Source: Acidobacteriota bacterium (GTDB taxonomy: Bacteria; Acidobacteriota; Blastocatellia; Pyrinomonadales; Pyrinomonadaceae). From it: a stretch of 64,000 nt of DNA. A program made the position numbers and the translations under genes. The notes under the pieces were generated by a model. That model saw only the letters and a program-made list of their open reading frames with translations. It did not search any database and was not told where the DNA came from. The stretch spans positions 935,501 through 999,500 of the forward strand of contig JADJWI010000008.1 in assembly GCA_016716435.1 (NCBI GenBank), read 5' to 3'. This document shows positions 18,110 to 27,719 of the stretch, in pieces. Numbering within the stretch: the stretch's first letter is position 1; each line of letters opens with the position of its first letter.

Positions 18110-19246
18110 TCATCCATTTAGCAGTGAATCGTAGAGTGATATGACCGCCTCAAGCTGTGCACTTTCGGAAAATCGCTCAGCCGCAATCGCCCGTCCCCGT
18201 TCGCCCATTGCCGTTGACATTTCCGCATCGTTCAAAAGTGCTAGTACCGATGAGGCTAGAGCCGTCACATCGCTTGCGGGAATCACAAATCCGGTTCGTT
18301 CGTGTTCCACCGCCTCACGTGCTCCGCCCACGTCCGTCGCCACCACCGGCAACCCTGCCGCCATGTATTCGAGTATCGCATTCGCAAACCCTTCTGACCG
18401 CGAGCAAAGTACGCCAACGTCCGATACGGAAAGGATTTCACGAACATCCGAACGGCCCCCAAGGAACCTGCATCGCCCACCAATGCCCAGTTCTCCGGCC
18501 ATTTGCCTAAACTCTGCCTCAAGTTCGCCCTCTCCGACCAGTACAAAAATGGCCGTGTTTTCTTCGGCACCTATCAGCTTTGCCGAGCGAAGGAACATCT
18601 CGTGATTCTTCACGTCACTTCGCATATTTGCGACGATCGTGACAAGTCTTGCCTCTGGGTCGACATCGAGGCCAAGTTTATCCTGCCATTCGTGCCTGTC
18701 GTCTACTCGCCTCTCTACAAACCGACTCGGGTCCAGTCCGTTGTAGATCGTTGCGATCTTTGCTCCCGGTACCCCGCCCTCAATCAAAAACTCTCTGACT
18801 GCGTCCGAGTTCGCAACTATTTTATGAGCGAATCGAAACGCCTGCCGCTCAACCAGGAGTTGGGCTCCCGTCTTGCTCCAGGTTGCTCGTTTCGATGCAA
18901 GCCGGCATCGGGTATTTGCCAGTCTGGCCGATGCCATCCCTAGAATATTTGAATAGAAATCGTGAGTGTGCAATAGGTCGATTGCATTCCGTTTCAGGTA
19001 GCCCGCCAGGCTGAACGATTGCTTGATAAAATTTGCGTCGCGGAAACTTGTTAAGGGGAATTCCGCGACCGTTCTGTAACCGGCATCCTCGATGACTGTT
19101 CGAAGCGGCCCGGCCCCACTAATGGCGCCGACGCTCGTGCAAAGATCTCGTTGAGTTGAAAGGGAGCGAAGCAATCGAACTGCCTGAACCTCGGTTCCTC
19201 CTATTTCGAAACTTCCAAGTAAATGTAAAACTCTGGGTCGCTTCAT
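18110..19246 (-). CDS. Glycosyltransferase family 4
   Basis: About 378 residues. It begins RVLHLLGSFEIGGTEVQAVR, the GGTE loop of GT4 enzymes. The C-terminal domain carries FVLVGEGELEAEF, CRFLGGRSDVREIL, CSRSEGFANAILEYMAAG and LPVVATDVGGAREAVE. I prefer the ATG at 19246 because it lies right before the family's first strand; the ATG at 19309 would add 21 unrelated residues. Role: cytoplasmic sugar transfer to the repeat unit; sugar unknown. It is upstream of the second GT4 gene with 37 bp between them. Confidence 0.86.
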   Translation of the reverse strand: MKRPRVLHLLGSFEIGGTEVQAVRLLRSLSTQRDLCTSVGAISGAGPLRTVIEDAGYRTVAEFPLTSFRDANFIKQSFSLAGYLKRNAIDLLHTHDFYSNILGMASARLANTRCRLASKRATWSKTGAQLLVERQAFRFAHKIVANSDAVREFLIEGGVPGAKIATIYNGLDPSRFVERRVDDRHEWQDKLGLDVDPEARLVTIVANMRSDVKNHEMFLRSAKLIGAEENTAIFVLVGEGELEAEFRQMAGELGIGGRCRFLGGRSDVREILSVSDVGVLCSRSEGFANAILEYMAAGLPVVATDVGGAREAVEHERTGFVIPASDVTALASSVLALLNDAEMSTAMGERGRAIAAERFSESAQLEAVISLYDSLLNG

Positions 19247-19329
19247 TGACTTCGTCCAAACTTCAGACCGGCTGTATCCATTTGCCGCTAAGCCGCCGAA
19301 ATATCGCAAGTTTCATTTCGCAAATATTC

Positions 19330-20478
19330 CTACAAGTGATCACTAAAGATTCCGATGGACTTTAACCGATAATTGCGATATTCGTTGGGCGAGCCGGTCT
19401 TTCCATCGACCGCCGCCATTACGATATTGAAAACTTCTCGAGCTGAAGCAAAGTGTACCTTGTAAGCTCCCGTTTTTTCGCCGTGCTCCACGATCTCAGA
19501 AAAGGCCCTTATCGCTTCATCGCCGATGCATGCCTGCTGATCGTCGTCAAAAAACCCGTGGCAATGAAGCTTGATGAAGCACCAATCGGGCCTACCTTTC
19601 ACCGTCACATTCGCGTTGACCCAGCGATCAAGGCGACGAAGGTTGGTCGTGCGAAAATGCGCCAGTTCGGCGTTATCAAACTTCGGCAACGGAAGTGCTT
19701 TCAGCCTTGCCGACCAGTCAAGCACTAGCGGCCCTGTAACAAGTACGGGAAGTTGCGGTTTAGTGCCGTTGACCGCTAACCGCTTTTCCTTTCGGTGCGG
19801 AGCACTTTCAGAAAACGGGAGCCCGCTTTCATAAACGGAGTTGAGCACCGGAACCTGGCTGATGTCCGGAGCAGACGGCAAGGTCATATCGATATAGCAC
19901 CCCGTCTCGCGCAGGATCTCGAACTCGTTATCAACTCCGCAGTATTGCCCATTCGCTGAGTTTCCCAATGCCCAGTTTCCGTGTACGAAAGCGTACATCG
20001 GCGGGCCCTCGCCTTCCATTCTCGAAAGACACTTGTGATCTTCAGCCAACCGGTCTCGAAACTCGACGAGCTGACTTCGAAGTCCCTCCTCAGTATCGGG
20101 GCTTTCGACGCCGTGGTGGAGGTGTATCTCGACCTCACCGAGTCCTGCAGCTTGCAGGTCAGCAATGGTGTTCAACAGCCCTCGGTCGTACTGCTCTGCC
20201 GGATAGAAGTTCGTGTGCCTGAATCTGGTTCCATCAGAATCCTTGACCGCCTCGCCCGCCCGCTCCGCAAGCTTGCACCATTCATCCAGCCGTCTCCTCT
20301 GCGTCTCAATGTCATACATTTCTTTCCCCTTCCAGCTGGGTTCGAAATGATTCGCGATGCAAAAGATAAGATGCTTTGGCACTGAGGCGTCATACTCAAC
20401 CATTGCCCGGGCCCTTGAAATTGGATAGCGGGCAAGCCACGGCAAAGAATTCAATAGGTTGGTAAACAAACTCGACAT
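19330..20478 (-). CDS. Uncharacterised protein, possibly polysaccharide deacetylase-like
   Basis: 382 residues with no signal peptide or clear membrane span. Recognisable elements are IANHFEPSWKG near the N-terminus, VEIHLHHGVESPDTEE, YAFVHGNWALGNS, and IKLHCHGFFDDDQQA near the C-terminus. Several histidines in HxHH and HCHG settings suggest a metal site, and the spacing recalls the NodB-like deacetylase barrel, but the standard motifs are not clean. It lies 3 bp downstream of a methyltransferase gene in the exopolysaccharide locus. Modification of a sugar or lipid-linked intermediate is plausible; the reaction is unknown. Confidence 0.55.
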   Translation of the reverse strand: MSSLFTNLLNSLPWLARYPISRARAMVEYDASVPKHLIFCIANHFEPSWKGKEMYDIETQRRRLDEWCKLAERAGEAVKDSDGTRFRHTNFYPAEQYDRGLLNTIADLQAAGLGEVEIHLHHGVESPDTEEGLRSQLVEFRDRLAEDHKCLSRMEGEGPPMYAFVHGNWALGNSANGQYCGVDNEFEILRETGCYIDMTLPSAPDISQVPVLNSVYESGLPFSESAPHRKEKRLAVNGTKPQLPVLVTGPLVLDWSARLKALPLPKFDNAELAHFRTTNLRRLDRWVNANVTVKGRPDWCFIKLHCHGFFDDDQQACIGDEAIRAFSEIVEHGEKTGAYKVHFASAREVFNIVMAAVDGKTGSPNEYRNYRLKSIGIFSDHL

Positions 20479-20481
20479 AAC

Positions 20482-21174
20482 TTATCGCTTGCCGATCAGA
20501 TACGTGTGCCCCCCTTTGCCCTCTGCCGGGCCATCTTCGATTATTCCTAGCCCGCAGGCGTTTAGTTCCCGGGCGAGCATCGATTTCGTATGAAATGTCT
20601 CTTTGCCTTTCCAGAACGCTCCTCTTGGCTGCTTGCCTGTCATTAGGAACCAACCGCCGCCCGCAAAACAGATCACCGGATAGGCAAGTTGCTTGACCGA
20701 AAAGCTGCCAAGTCTTTTTCGGATCATCTGCAGATAGAAACCCGGTGCATGGACCGTCAGCACTATCCGCCCCTCAGGAGCGAGGATTCGCGACATTTCC
20801 CGAATTGCGGTTTCCGAGTGCATATAGGGTAACGCGACTCGGCAGATGATCAGGTGAAAGCTCTCTTTCGCAAAAGGAAGTTCTTCTCCTGCGGAATTTA
20901 TGAAGATACTCTGCTCGCCGTCTCGTCGCGAATGCAGACGGTTGAAAATATCACCCGCGGCAAACTCAACGTCCACACCGATCTTTAGAACGCCCTTCCT
21001 GCTCGAGAACTGAAGCAATTCCTGTCCGGCACCGCACCCGAGGTCAAGTATTGCTGGTTTTTCGAATTCTAATACAAATTCAAGTAGCCTAAGTCCCTTA
21101 TCCTGTCGGGATTCGAAACGCGAAAGTTCCTTTTCTAGATACCCTTTGTATGATTCTTCATCGTATGGCGTCAT
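20482..21174 (-). CDS. Class I SAM-dependent methyltransferase
   Basis: 230 residues, complete, ATG start. Motif I is AILDLGCGAGQELL, followed by GVDVEF, GEELPFAKESFHLIICRVAL and RILAPEGRIVLTVHAPG. The C-terminal third (FAGGGWFLMTGKQ, HTKSMLARELNACGL) has no function that I can name. It is a paralogue of the decayed gene at 3641-4282, with the same GCGAGQE motif. Likely methylates a sugar or the reducing end of the polysaccharide repeat unit; substrate unknown. Confidence 0.85.
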   Translation of the reverse strand: MTPYDEESYKGYLEKELSRFESRQDKGLRLLEFVLEFEKPAILDLGCGAGQELLQFSSRKGVLKIGVDVEFAAGDIFNRLHSRRDGEQSIFINSAGEELPFAKESFHLIICRVALPYMHSETAIREMSRILAPEGRIVLTVHAPGFYLQMIRKRLGSFSVKQLAYPVICFAGGGWFLMTGKQPRGAFWKGKETFHTKSMLARELNACGLGIIEDGPAEGKGGHTYLIGKR

Positions 21175-21326
21175 TATTTTACGGCCAGAATCTTCAAATT
21201 CTATCGGGGAAGCTCATTTCACCTAAACGCTCGGACGGATCAAGAGATTGCGAAAAGCCATGGCTTTCCAAAACCGTACACTCGTTCGCTCGCCTCCATA
21301 TCAGAAATGTTGCGATCCCGTCCATG

Positions 21327-23204
21327 CTATGTTCCTTGATAGCGTTCTTGCCATTTCTCGAGCATAAAGAGTGCCCAGATGGCATGCGAGTGGTCCCGCC
21401 GGCCGCTTGAGTGCTCACCCAAAAGCACCTCGATATACAAGCGATCGAAAAGTTTTCGCCCAAGCGAATTTTTGTCCAGAAGTGTTTCTCTAATATCGTC
21501 CCGCAGTTCGCGGTTTATCCAGGCTTCGATCGGAACCCCAAAGCCTTGCTTCTCGCGGTACAGGATTTCCTTAGGCACAAAACCTCCGAGTGCCTTCTTT
21601 AGGATGTATTTTGTCTCACCGCCCTTTAGCTTTAGGTCGCTTGGAATTCCGGCCGCAAATTCTATCAGCTCCTGGTCGAGCAGCGGTGACCGGGCCTCCA
21701 ACGAATTTGCCATCGTCATTCTATCGACCTTTACCATTATATCGCTCGGGAGGTAGGTCTTGAAGTCGAGTGCCATCAGCGGTCCAAGGAGGTCGGCCGT
21801 ACCTCGGGATCCGGAGATCTCCGAAAATTTCTCTTCTGGTCCGCCATTTTTACCATTAAGCTGCCTCCGCAGATCCTCTGAGTAAAGCATTTGCCGTTGC
21901 GGCCGGTTGATCACCGAGACAAGATCGATGTATCGGCCGATATGGTCCTGCGCGATGTTGTAAAGATAGTTTTTTCCGCGTGCCGAGTGCGGAAGCCTTA
22001 TGGCCGCCGCCGCGATTGCTTGCCGCAAAAAATGCGGCAGCCTCCGCGCCCATTGTCTCCCGAGAGCGGTCTTGTACCTCGTGTAACCGCCAAAAAGCTC
22101 ATCGCCGCCGTCGCCTGAGAGCACGACCGTCACGTGTTCACGGGCAAGTTTTGCGACCATGAAAGTCGGCAGTGCTGAGGAATCTGCAAATGGTTCGTCG
22201 AAATGCCAGGCGATGTCGTCAACGGTGTCGACCAGTTCCGGTGTCACAATGAACTCATGGTGGTCGGTCTTGAAATGCCTTGCCGCCCGTCGTGCGTACT
22301 CAAGCTCATTAAAACTATCTTCGTTGAAACCGATAGAAAAGGTCTTGACCGGGCCGTCGCTTAGCTCGGCCATCATTCCGACCACTGCCGAGGAATCGAT
22401 ACCGCCTGAGAGAAAGGCACCAAGTGGCACCTCGGAGATCAGCCGTACTCGGACTGCCTCGCGGAGCCGTTCCACAAGCTCCTCCGCGATCTCATCATCG
22501 CTCCGGCCTTCGACTCTATCCTCCGGGAGTTTCCAGTACCGCCTAGTCGATATCTTGCCCTTAGCCAGCAGAAGGGTGTGTCCGGGCTCAAGCTTCTTGA
22601 TCGCTCCGAATATGCAAAGGTGTTCGGGCACATAACCGAAGGCCAAATAGGCGTCAAGCGCTTCCGGGTCGATCGTTCTGTCAATTCCCGGGTGTAGTAC
22701 GAGCGATTTTAGCTCAGAACCGAAGATGAATGCTCCGTCGCCTGCCGTCCCATAAAAAAGCGGCTTTTTCCCGACCCGGTCGCGGGCCAGAAATAGCTCT
22801 TCCGATTCGAAATTCCAGATCGCGATCGCGAACATTCCCCGAAGGTGATCTACGCACTCCGCACCGTATTCTTCAAAGGCATGTAAAATGGTTTCCGTGT
22901 CCGAATTTGTCCGAAAACGGTAACCCTTGGATTCAAGCTCCGCCTTTAGGTCGAGGTAATTATAGATCTCGCCATTAAAAACTATCGCCAGCCGGTTGTC
23001 CTCTGAAAATATCGGCTGCTGCCCGGTCGCGAGGTCGATAATGGCGAGCCGTCGCATCCCAAGCGCGGCCCGCCCCCGCACCACCGTCCCTTGGTCGTCC
23101 GGCCCGCGGTGCGCGATCGCGCGGCACATCGCGTCGAGCAGTTCCTCCCGTTCGTACCTCTCTTCGCCCGTCTTTCTACTAATGAATCCGGCTATCCCGC
23201 ACAT
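21327..23204 (-). CDS. asnB: Asparagine synthase-type amidotransferase (second of two), XrtA-associated type
   Basis: 625 residues. Amidotransferase domain: MCGIAGF with Cys2, HRGPDDQGT, FNGEIYN. Synthase domain: SGGIDSSAVVGMMAE, SIGFNEDSFNELEYAR and LSGDGGDELFGGYTRYK. The tail KYILKKALGGFVPKEILYR-K-GFGVP is standard for the family. It is closer to the amidotransferase 1 of exosortase-linked loci than its sister at 12655-14571, judged by eye. Having two such enzymes in one locus suggests either two amidated sugars or subfunctionalisation. The gene sits between the flippase and the methyltransferase genes. Confidence 0.88.
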   Translation of the reverse strand: MCGIAGFISRKTGEERYEREELLDAMCRAIAHRGPDDQGTVVRGRAALGMRRLAIIDLATGQQPIFSEDNRLAIVFNGEIYNYLDLKAELESKGYRFRTNSDTETILHAFEEYGAECVDHLRGMFAIAIWNFESEELFLARDRVGKKPLFYGTAGDGAFIFGSELKSLVLHPGIDRTIDPEALDAYLAFGYVPEHLCIFGAIKKLEPGHTLLLAKGKISTRRYWKLPEDRVEGRSDDEIAEELVERLREAVRVRLISEVPLGAFLSGGIDSSAVVGMMAELSDGPVKTFSIGFNEDSFNELEYARRAARHFKTDHHEFIVTPELVDTVDDIAWHFDEPFADSSALPTFMVAKLAREHVTVVLSGDGGDELFGGYTRYKTALGRQWARRLPHFLRQAIAAAAIRLPHSARGKNYLYNIAQDHIGRYIDLVSVINRPQRQMLYSEDLRRQLNGKNGGPEEKFSEISGSRGTADLLGPLMALDFKTYLPSDIMVKVDRMTMANSLEARSPLLDQELIEFAAGIPSDLKLKGGETKYILKKALGGFVPKEILYREKQGFGVPIEAWINRELRDDIRETLLDKNSLGRKLFDRLYIEVLLGEHSSGRRDHSHAIWALFMLEKWQERYQGT

Positions 23205-23295
23205 ATCTTTTTGCTAGGTCAAATGTTGTTCCGCCGCTCTGCGGCCGTTCTTTCAGTCCCGGTTCCGTTCCTATGGCATCATGCTACCGTGGACG

Positions 23296-24891
23296 TCATT
23301 TCCGGCGTCCAACGAAACCGAAGGCCCTTGCCTTCAGGTTTGTCAGAAGCCGGACCTCGTCTTCCTCGAGTCCTGCATACCGAATGCAAAGTAAAAGGTA
23401 CGGGATGGCAAATGCGATCCCGGCTACTGACAGCACCGCGAGCATCGAAAGGCTTTGAACCAGCTGCCCTGCCGTGTTTCCGTAGCTCTCATGTAGCAGG
23501 CCCGCGAGCATTTGCGGAACCCGAGCGCGGGTCGTGAAGTATACGGCCGCACAGCATATCGCCGCCGCTCCGCTTGCGATAACCAGGCGTAATACGCGGG
23601 CAAACTTTGGCAGGTCCGTCCGCCGAAACCCGAGTCTCGTAAAGATCCCGTATTCGGCAATAAGAGCCTCGCCGTACCTGATCGCCACCATCGTAAGGAC
23701 GATCGCCAAAAGGCTTTCCGTCCCCGCTGCCGCGATCAGCCCGATTGTCAAGATTATCGTGGACCCGATCCGGACCTTTAGCAAAAAACTTGCCAGATCC
23801 GTGTAAACCCTGACGACCGAGTCGGACATTACGATCCCCAGCGGGATCAGAAAAAGGAATACCCTAAAAATAGGCGTGCTCGCCACATAGGCCTCGGTGA
23901 AAAGCAGCGTGATCACCGTTTCGGCCGTTATAAAAAAGAAAGCAAAGATCGGAAGGTAAACTATTGCCAATTTACTCGAGGCCCTAGCCAAAAGCTCTAC
24001 CATCGAGCTCCGGTCGTCCGCCGACTGCAGCTCCGTCATCCGCGGTATCAGGACCGAGTTTACCGATTCTGATAGCATCCCGATCAGCGGTAGTTGAAAG
24101 CACCCTACCGCATAGATGGCAAAAGCCGCCGTATTGAATCGGTTGCCCACGACGAAGAAATGCAGATTCGCGTGAGCGTTCCACAAAAGCCCGGAAAAAC
24201 CGAGCGGCAGTGCGTATGCAATATGCCTCTTGAGGAACGCCGCATCAAAGCTTCGCCAAAATCTTGGGAAACGGTCACCAAGGTAGACTAGTAGCACAAC
24301 GCTCTGGATAGCAGCTTGTATTATCGATGCCACCAGGATCGATAGGACCGTCCCGAAGGCCACGGCGGCAATTATCACCGCCAGAGTCCGCGTTATCTGC
24401 GACGCGATCACGAAATATGCCCCTATCACCGGCTCCCGATTCGCGAAGGCAACATAGTCGAGAAAAAGCGAAAAAAGCACGACCGCCGAAAGGCCCCCGA
24501 TCAATGCCGAGAGTGAAACGGTTTCGTCGGAGTCAAAGAAAACTCGGACCGCCTCCGGGAAAAACCCGAAGACGGCGATCGTGGAAAGGCCGATAAATGT
24601 GAAATAAAGGACAATGTTCAATACTGCTGGCGAGCGCTCAGAGTCGTCTCGCGAAAGGAAATAAAATGCGCTTATCCCAACCCCAAACGGCAATACCGAA
24701 GCAAGTGTTGTTATCAGAGTAGATGCCTGCTTGTAGACGCCGAAATGCTCGATAGTGAGAGTTCTGACGATGATAATGGGTGTAAGCACCGAAAGCGAGA
24801 ACGCGATAAATCGCGCCAGGAAATACCATGAGGCCTGCTTCTGCAGGGTTGGGACGTCGATTCTGCTGCTAGCGGATTTTCTCGGGTCCAT
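23296..24891 (-). CDS. Wzx-type oligosaccharide flippase
   Basis: About 531 residues with some 14 hydrophobic spans. It opens ASWYFLARFIAFSLSVLTPI, then IVRTLTIEHFGVYKQA, the usual first loop of MVF/MOP-family flippases, with SVLPFGVGISAFYFLSR next. Family role: flips the undecaprenyl-linked repeat unit to the periplasmic side. I chose the ATG at 24891; a TTG at 24921 would add ten residues. The 242 bp upstream, to the GT2 gene, holds no gene. Confidence 0.85.
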   Translation of the reverse strand: MDPRKSASSRIDVPTLQKQASWYFLARFIAFSLSVLTPIIIVRTLTIEHFGVYKQASTLITTLASVLPFGVGISAFYFLSRDDSERSPAVLNIVLYFTFIGLSTIAVFGFFPEAVRVFFDSDETVSLSALIGGLSAVVLFSLFLDYVAFANREPVIGAYFVIASQITRTLAVIIAAVAFGTVLSILVASIIQAAIQSVVLLVYLGDRFPRFWRSFDAAFLKRHIAYALPLGFSGLLWNAHANLHFFVVGNRFNTAAFAIYAVGCFQLPLIGMLSESVNSVLIPRMTELQSADDRSSMVELLARASSKLAIVYLPIFAFFFITAETVITLLFTEAYVASTPIFRVFLFLIPLGIVMSDSVVRVYTDLASFLLKVRIGSTIILTIGLIAAAGTESLLAIVLTMVAIRYGEALIAEYGIFTRLGFRRTDLPKFARVLRLVIASGAAAICCAAVYFTTRARVPQMLAGLLHESYGNTAGQLVQSLSMLAVLSVAGIAFAIPYLLLCIRYAGLEEDEVRLLTNLKARAFGFVGRRK

Positions 24892-25163
24892 TTTCACTTG
24901 GTCGCTGGTACCGTTTGTCAAAGTGGTAAATTGAGGCGATGGCGACCGACTATTGACCTAAAATACACACATTCGCGAAGTGATCGTTTGCGTGATCCTT
25001 GGCGGCATTTGTACGGTGCTCTATCCGAATGAAAGTACGTAACGTCAGATCGGCAACGCGGGAAACCATAGTTCGGAAACAACATTTTGAGTAACTCGTA
25101 GTTGTCCCGGCTTGTTTAATTAGTTGCATCTCGGATTGGTTCCCAAACGTAAAATGTTTCACC

Positions 25164-26282
25164 TCACAGAAATCGATAGATTCCAAGTAGGGATGCAAGG
25201 TTCGCAAGCGCGAAGTAGGTAGGGTATCCGAGTATTCTGGCGGCGGATCTTTTCCGGTCGATCAGCATTCCGGCCAGCCCCACTCCCCAAAAGACCGTCT
25301 GACCAGCAAATAGTATCGCGTACCCGGTTGACCTGAAGGCAAGGACCATATTTGCGAAGTAGGCCGCGATCAGGAATAGCGGGACCGAGTATCGGGCCAC
25401 TTTATGCGATACGATCGCAAATCCGAAAAACCCTGCCCTCAGCGGGTTCAGGATATCTCGGTTCCGCCAGATGTCAGAAAGCGTTTGGGCTATCACCCGC
25501 ACCCGCATTCTTAACTCCTTTTCGGTTGTCTCGTTTGTTTCTTCTGTGCAGACGGCCTCTGGTTCAAAAACGGTTCTTAGCCCCTGTCGTTGCATCACAG
25601 TTGCGATCAAGAAATCGGAGCACGCCTCCGGGTACATTGGCTTGTAGGCTGAGCGGCGTACCGCATACATACAGCCCGAAACCCCGATCAGCGATGCGGC
25701 GAGGCTTTCGTGCCGCTTTATGAAGGTTTCGTAGCCCCAGTAGTCCGCTGAGGCCCTCCCGACCGAGGTGTTTGTACCATCTCGGTAAATGAGCATTCCG
25801 CCGACGCAGCCTATTGTCGGGTCTGCGAAGTTTCGGACAAGGTTGCGGACAACGTCCTTCTCGTACCAGGTCGTCGCGTCTGAAAAGAGTAAGATCTCTC
25901 CCTCCGCATGTTCCACCCCGAGGTTTTGTGCTCCCGTCTTTCCGAGTCGCCGTTCGGCACGGAGCAGTTTTACCCGCGCATCCGGAAAAGCCTCTACGAT
26001 CGAGTCTGTCGCATCTTCTGACGCATCCGAAACCACAATAAAATCAAGTTTATCTTCCGGGTAATCGAGGGCCAGCGAGTTTTCGAGCTTTTCGGCAATC
26101 GCCTTTTCCTCGTTCCTTGCGGCGATTATCATCGTGACTCTTGGAGTCATCTCCTCGATCTTCCAGCGTCTCGGTCGCAACCGGGCTGCCAGCCAGACTG
26201 CGACCGGGTAGCCCGCGTAGGCATACGCTATGGCCGCCGTGTTGGCCCAAAAGATCAGTGAGGCGATCTCAAATATTCCCAT
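25164..26282 (-). CDS. Glycosyltransferase family 2, membrane-attached
   Basis: About 372 residues. A span at the N-terminus (IASLIFWANTAAIAYAYAGY) leads into a GT-A domain: VTMIIAARNEEKAIAEKLEN, DFIVVSDASEDAT, LGKTGAQNLGVEHA, and the DxD-like FSDATTWY; further on SGCMYAVRR and EAVCTEE. The C-terminal 100 residues hold three to four more spans. This is the usual layout for synthases or transferases that work at the membrane. The ATG at 26282 is used; a TTG at 26294 would overlap the upstream stop. It follows the Wzy-like gene directly. Confidence 0.85.
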   Translation of the reverse strand: MGIFEIASLIFWANTAAIAYAYAGYPVAVWLAARLRPRRWKIEEMTPRVTMIIAARNEEKAIAEKLENSLALDYPEDKLDFIVVSDASEDATDSIVEAFPDARVKLLRAERRLGKTGAQNLGVEHAEGEILLFSDATTWYEKDVVRNLVRNFADPTIGCVGGMLIYRDGTNTSVGRASADYWGYETFIKRHESLAASLIGVSGCMYAVRRSAYKPMYPEACSDFLIATVMQRQGLRTVFEPEAVCTEETNETTEKELRMRVRVIAQTLSDIWRNRDILNPLRAGFFGFAIVSHKVARYSVPLFLIAAYFANMVLAFRSTGYAILFAGQTVFWGVGLAGMLIDRKRSAARILGYPTYFALANLASLLGIYRFL

Positions 26283-26290
26283 TCTTCCAA

Positions 26291-27637
26291 TCAAGCTCGG
26301 ATCAATTCTGATTTCGGTAGGGTTCCTGCTTCTTGATCCTTCTGGCCTTCACTTTCGGTTCTCTGCCGTTCATGCAATTCCCGCAACCCGATAGCGTAGC
26401 ATATCGGGAAATAAACGAACCAAAGGTATGCTATTGAGGCAAAAAAGCTCGAAACCGCATATCCGATTATCCCGGCCCACGTCCCGACCACAAGGTAATA
26501 GGCCGCGTGCCTTTCATCTCGGGCTCGAAGCTTCTTTTCTATCCTTGATAGCTCCCGAAGCGGATAACAGATAAGTACCAAATACGCTCCAAATGCTATC
26601 CAGCCGAGTTCGGACGAAACCTGCGTATAGGCGTTGTGCGTTTGCAGGTTGCGGGGGCCAAACATGATGCTGTTTCCGATTCCAACTCCCTGGGGGTTCC
26701 GTAGTGTGACGTAGATCGATCGCGTAACAGCTTCTTGCCGTTGATTGTGCGATCCTGTCGGGTCAAGAGCGGAGTCAAAGATCGAAGCGATCCTTGTTCC
26801 AATGTTGCCCGGCGCAAATGCAACCAGAACTATAAAGATGATCGCTGCCAGTCCAAGCGCCTGCGGCATCCGCCCTTTCCCGAGCCGGCTCAGCAGTGCG
26901 ATGCCGATCGCGGCAATGCCGATCAATCCGCCTCTTGACTGCGTAAGCGTCACCGCTACCAGCATCAGCACGGCCGAGGCAAGCAGGAGAACTCTCAACA
27001 TTATACTCCGCCCCGCAAACGCCAATCCGATCGCTATCGGAACGAACATCACCAGATGGATGGCCATGTCGTTCGGGTTCCCGAACATTCCGCCGAAATC
27101 AACTGCGATCCGGTAGCCCTCTATCTCGAAGATCCCTTGGCTGTAAAGGTCATAGGTCTGGTAGCTCAGGTAAACCCCGATAGCTACGCCCAGCAGCATT
27201 AGCGTTTTGATCCGCCGCAGGCTTGTCAATACGTTCGCCGTTACGAAAAATACAAGCACGAGCGGCAGCCACAGGTCGTTAAATGTCTTCCATGCTAATG
27301 CCGGGTCGCGGGCTATCGGCATTGTCAGCAAAGCAAACGCCGTCATTACCAGCACGCACTTCACCTCGGTCGGGAATTTGCGTGACGAACCGCCGCTCAT
27401 CAGTTCGGTCAGAAGGAAAGAAACCAATGCCCCCGCCGCTGTCAGCATCGGCAGCGAGTTTACTACCGGAGTTGTCGGGTAAAACTCATGCGGCCGGAAA
27501 TATACCGCATATGCAAACGCCGCAACGAACAAAAACGTTAAGCGATGCCCACCGGTTCGTTCTTCCGTTGGCTTTGCATCGCCAGCCGTCCTAGGATCGC
27601 GATCGAGAATCTTCCCATTTCTTACTGCTTCCTCCAT
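26291..27637 (-). CDS. O-antigen ligase/polymerase (Wzy family, exosortase-associated type)
   Basis: 448 residues, about 11 spans. A cytoplasmic N-terminus of 30 residues precedes FLFVAAFAYAVYFRPHEFYP, a feature of the putative O-glycosylation ligases linked to exosortase. The large periplasmic loop holds LTQSRGGLIGIAAIGIALLS and later THNAYTQVSSELGWIAFG, the H-N-x-[FYW] motif of the Wzy_C domain. Role: polymerises repeat units, or transfers glycan to protein. Context (Wzx, Wza, Wzz nearby) favours polymerisation. It partly overlaps the GT2 gene start. Confidence 0.85.
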   Translation of the reverse strand: MEEAVRNGKILDRDPRTAGDAKPTEERTGGHRLTFLFVAAFAYAVYFRPHEFYPTTPVVNSLPMLTAAGALVSFLLTELMSGGSSRKFPTEVKCVLVMTAFALLTMPIARDPALAWKTFNDLWLPLVLVFFVTANVLTSLRRIKTLMLLGVAIGVYLSYQTYDLYSQGIFEIEGYRIAVDFGGMFGNPNDMAIHLVMFVPIAIGLAFAGRSIMLRVLLLASAVLMLVAVTLTQSRGGLIGIAAIGIALLSRLGKGRMPQALGLAAIIFIVLVAFAPGNIGTRIASIFDSALDPTGSHNQRQEAVTRSIYVTLRNPQGVGIGNSIMFGPRNLQTHNAYTQVSSELGWIAFGAYLVLICYPLRELSRIEKKLRARDERHAAYYLVVGTWAGIIGYAVSSFFASIAYLWFVYFPICYAIGLRELHERQRTESEGQKDQEAGTLPKSELIRA

Positions 27638-27719
27638 CGCTCCGAAGATCTAGATGCTTGAGGTTTTTCGAGGTTTTCGTCCCCCGAATACACCTCGGTC
27701 TCTTAAGATCCATTACATT

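Noticed and set aside
18141..18943. Plus-strand frames of 154 and 146 codons within the GT4 gene
   Set aside because: Antisense shadows of a GT4 gene with all its motifs.
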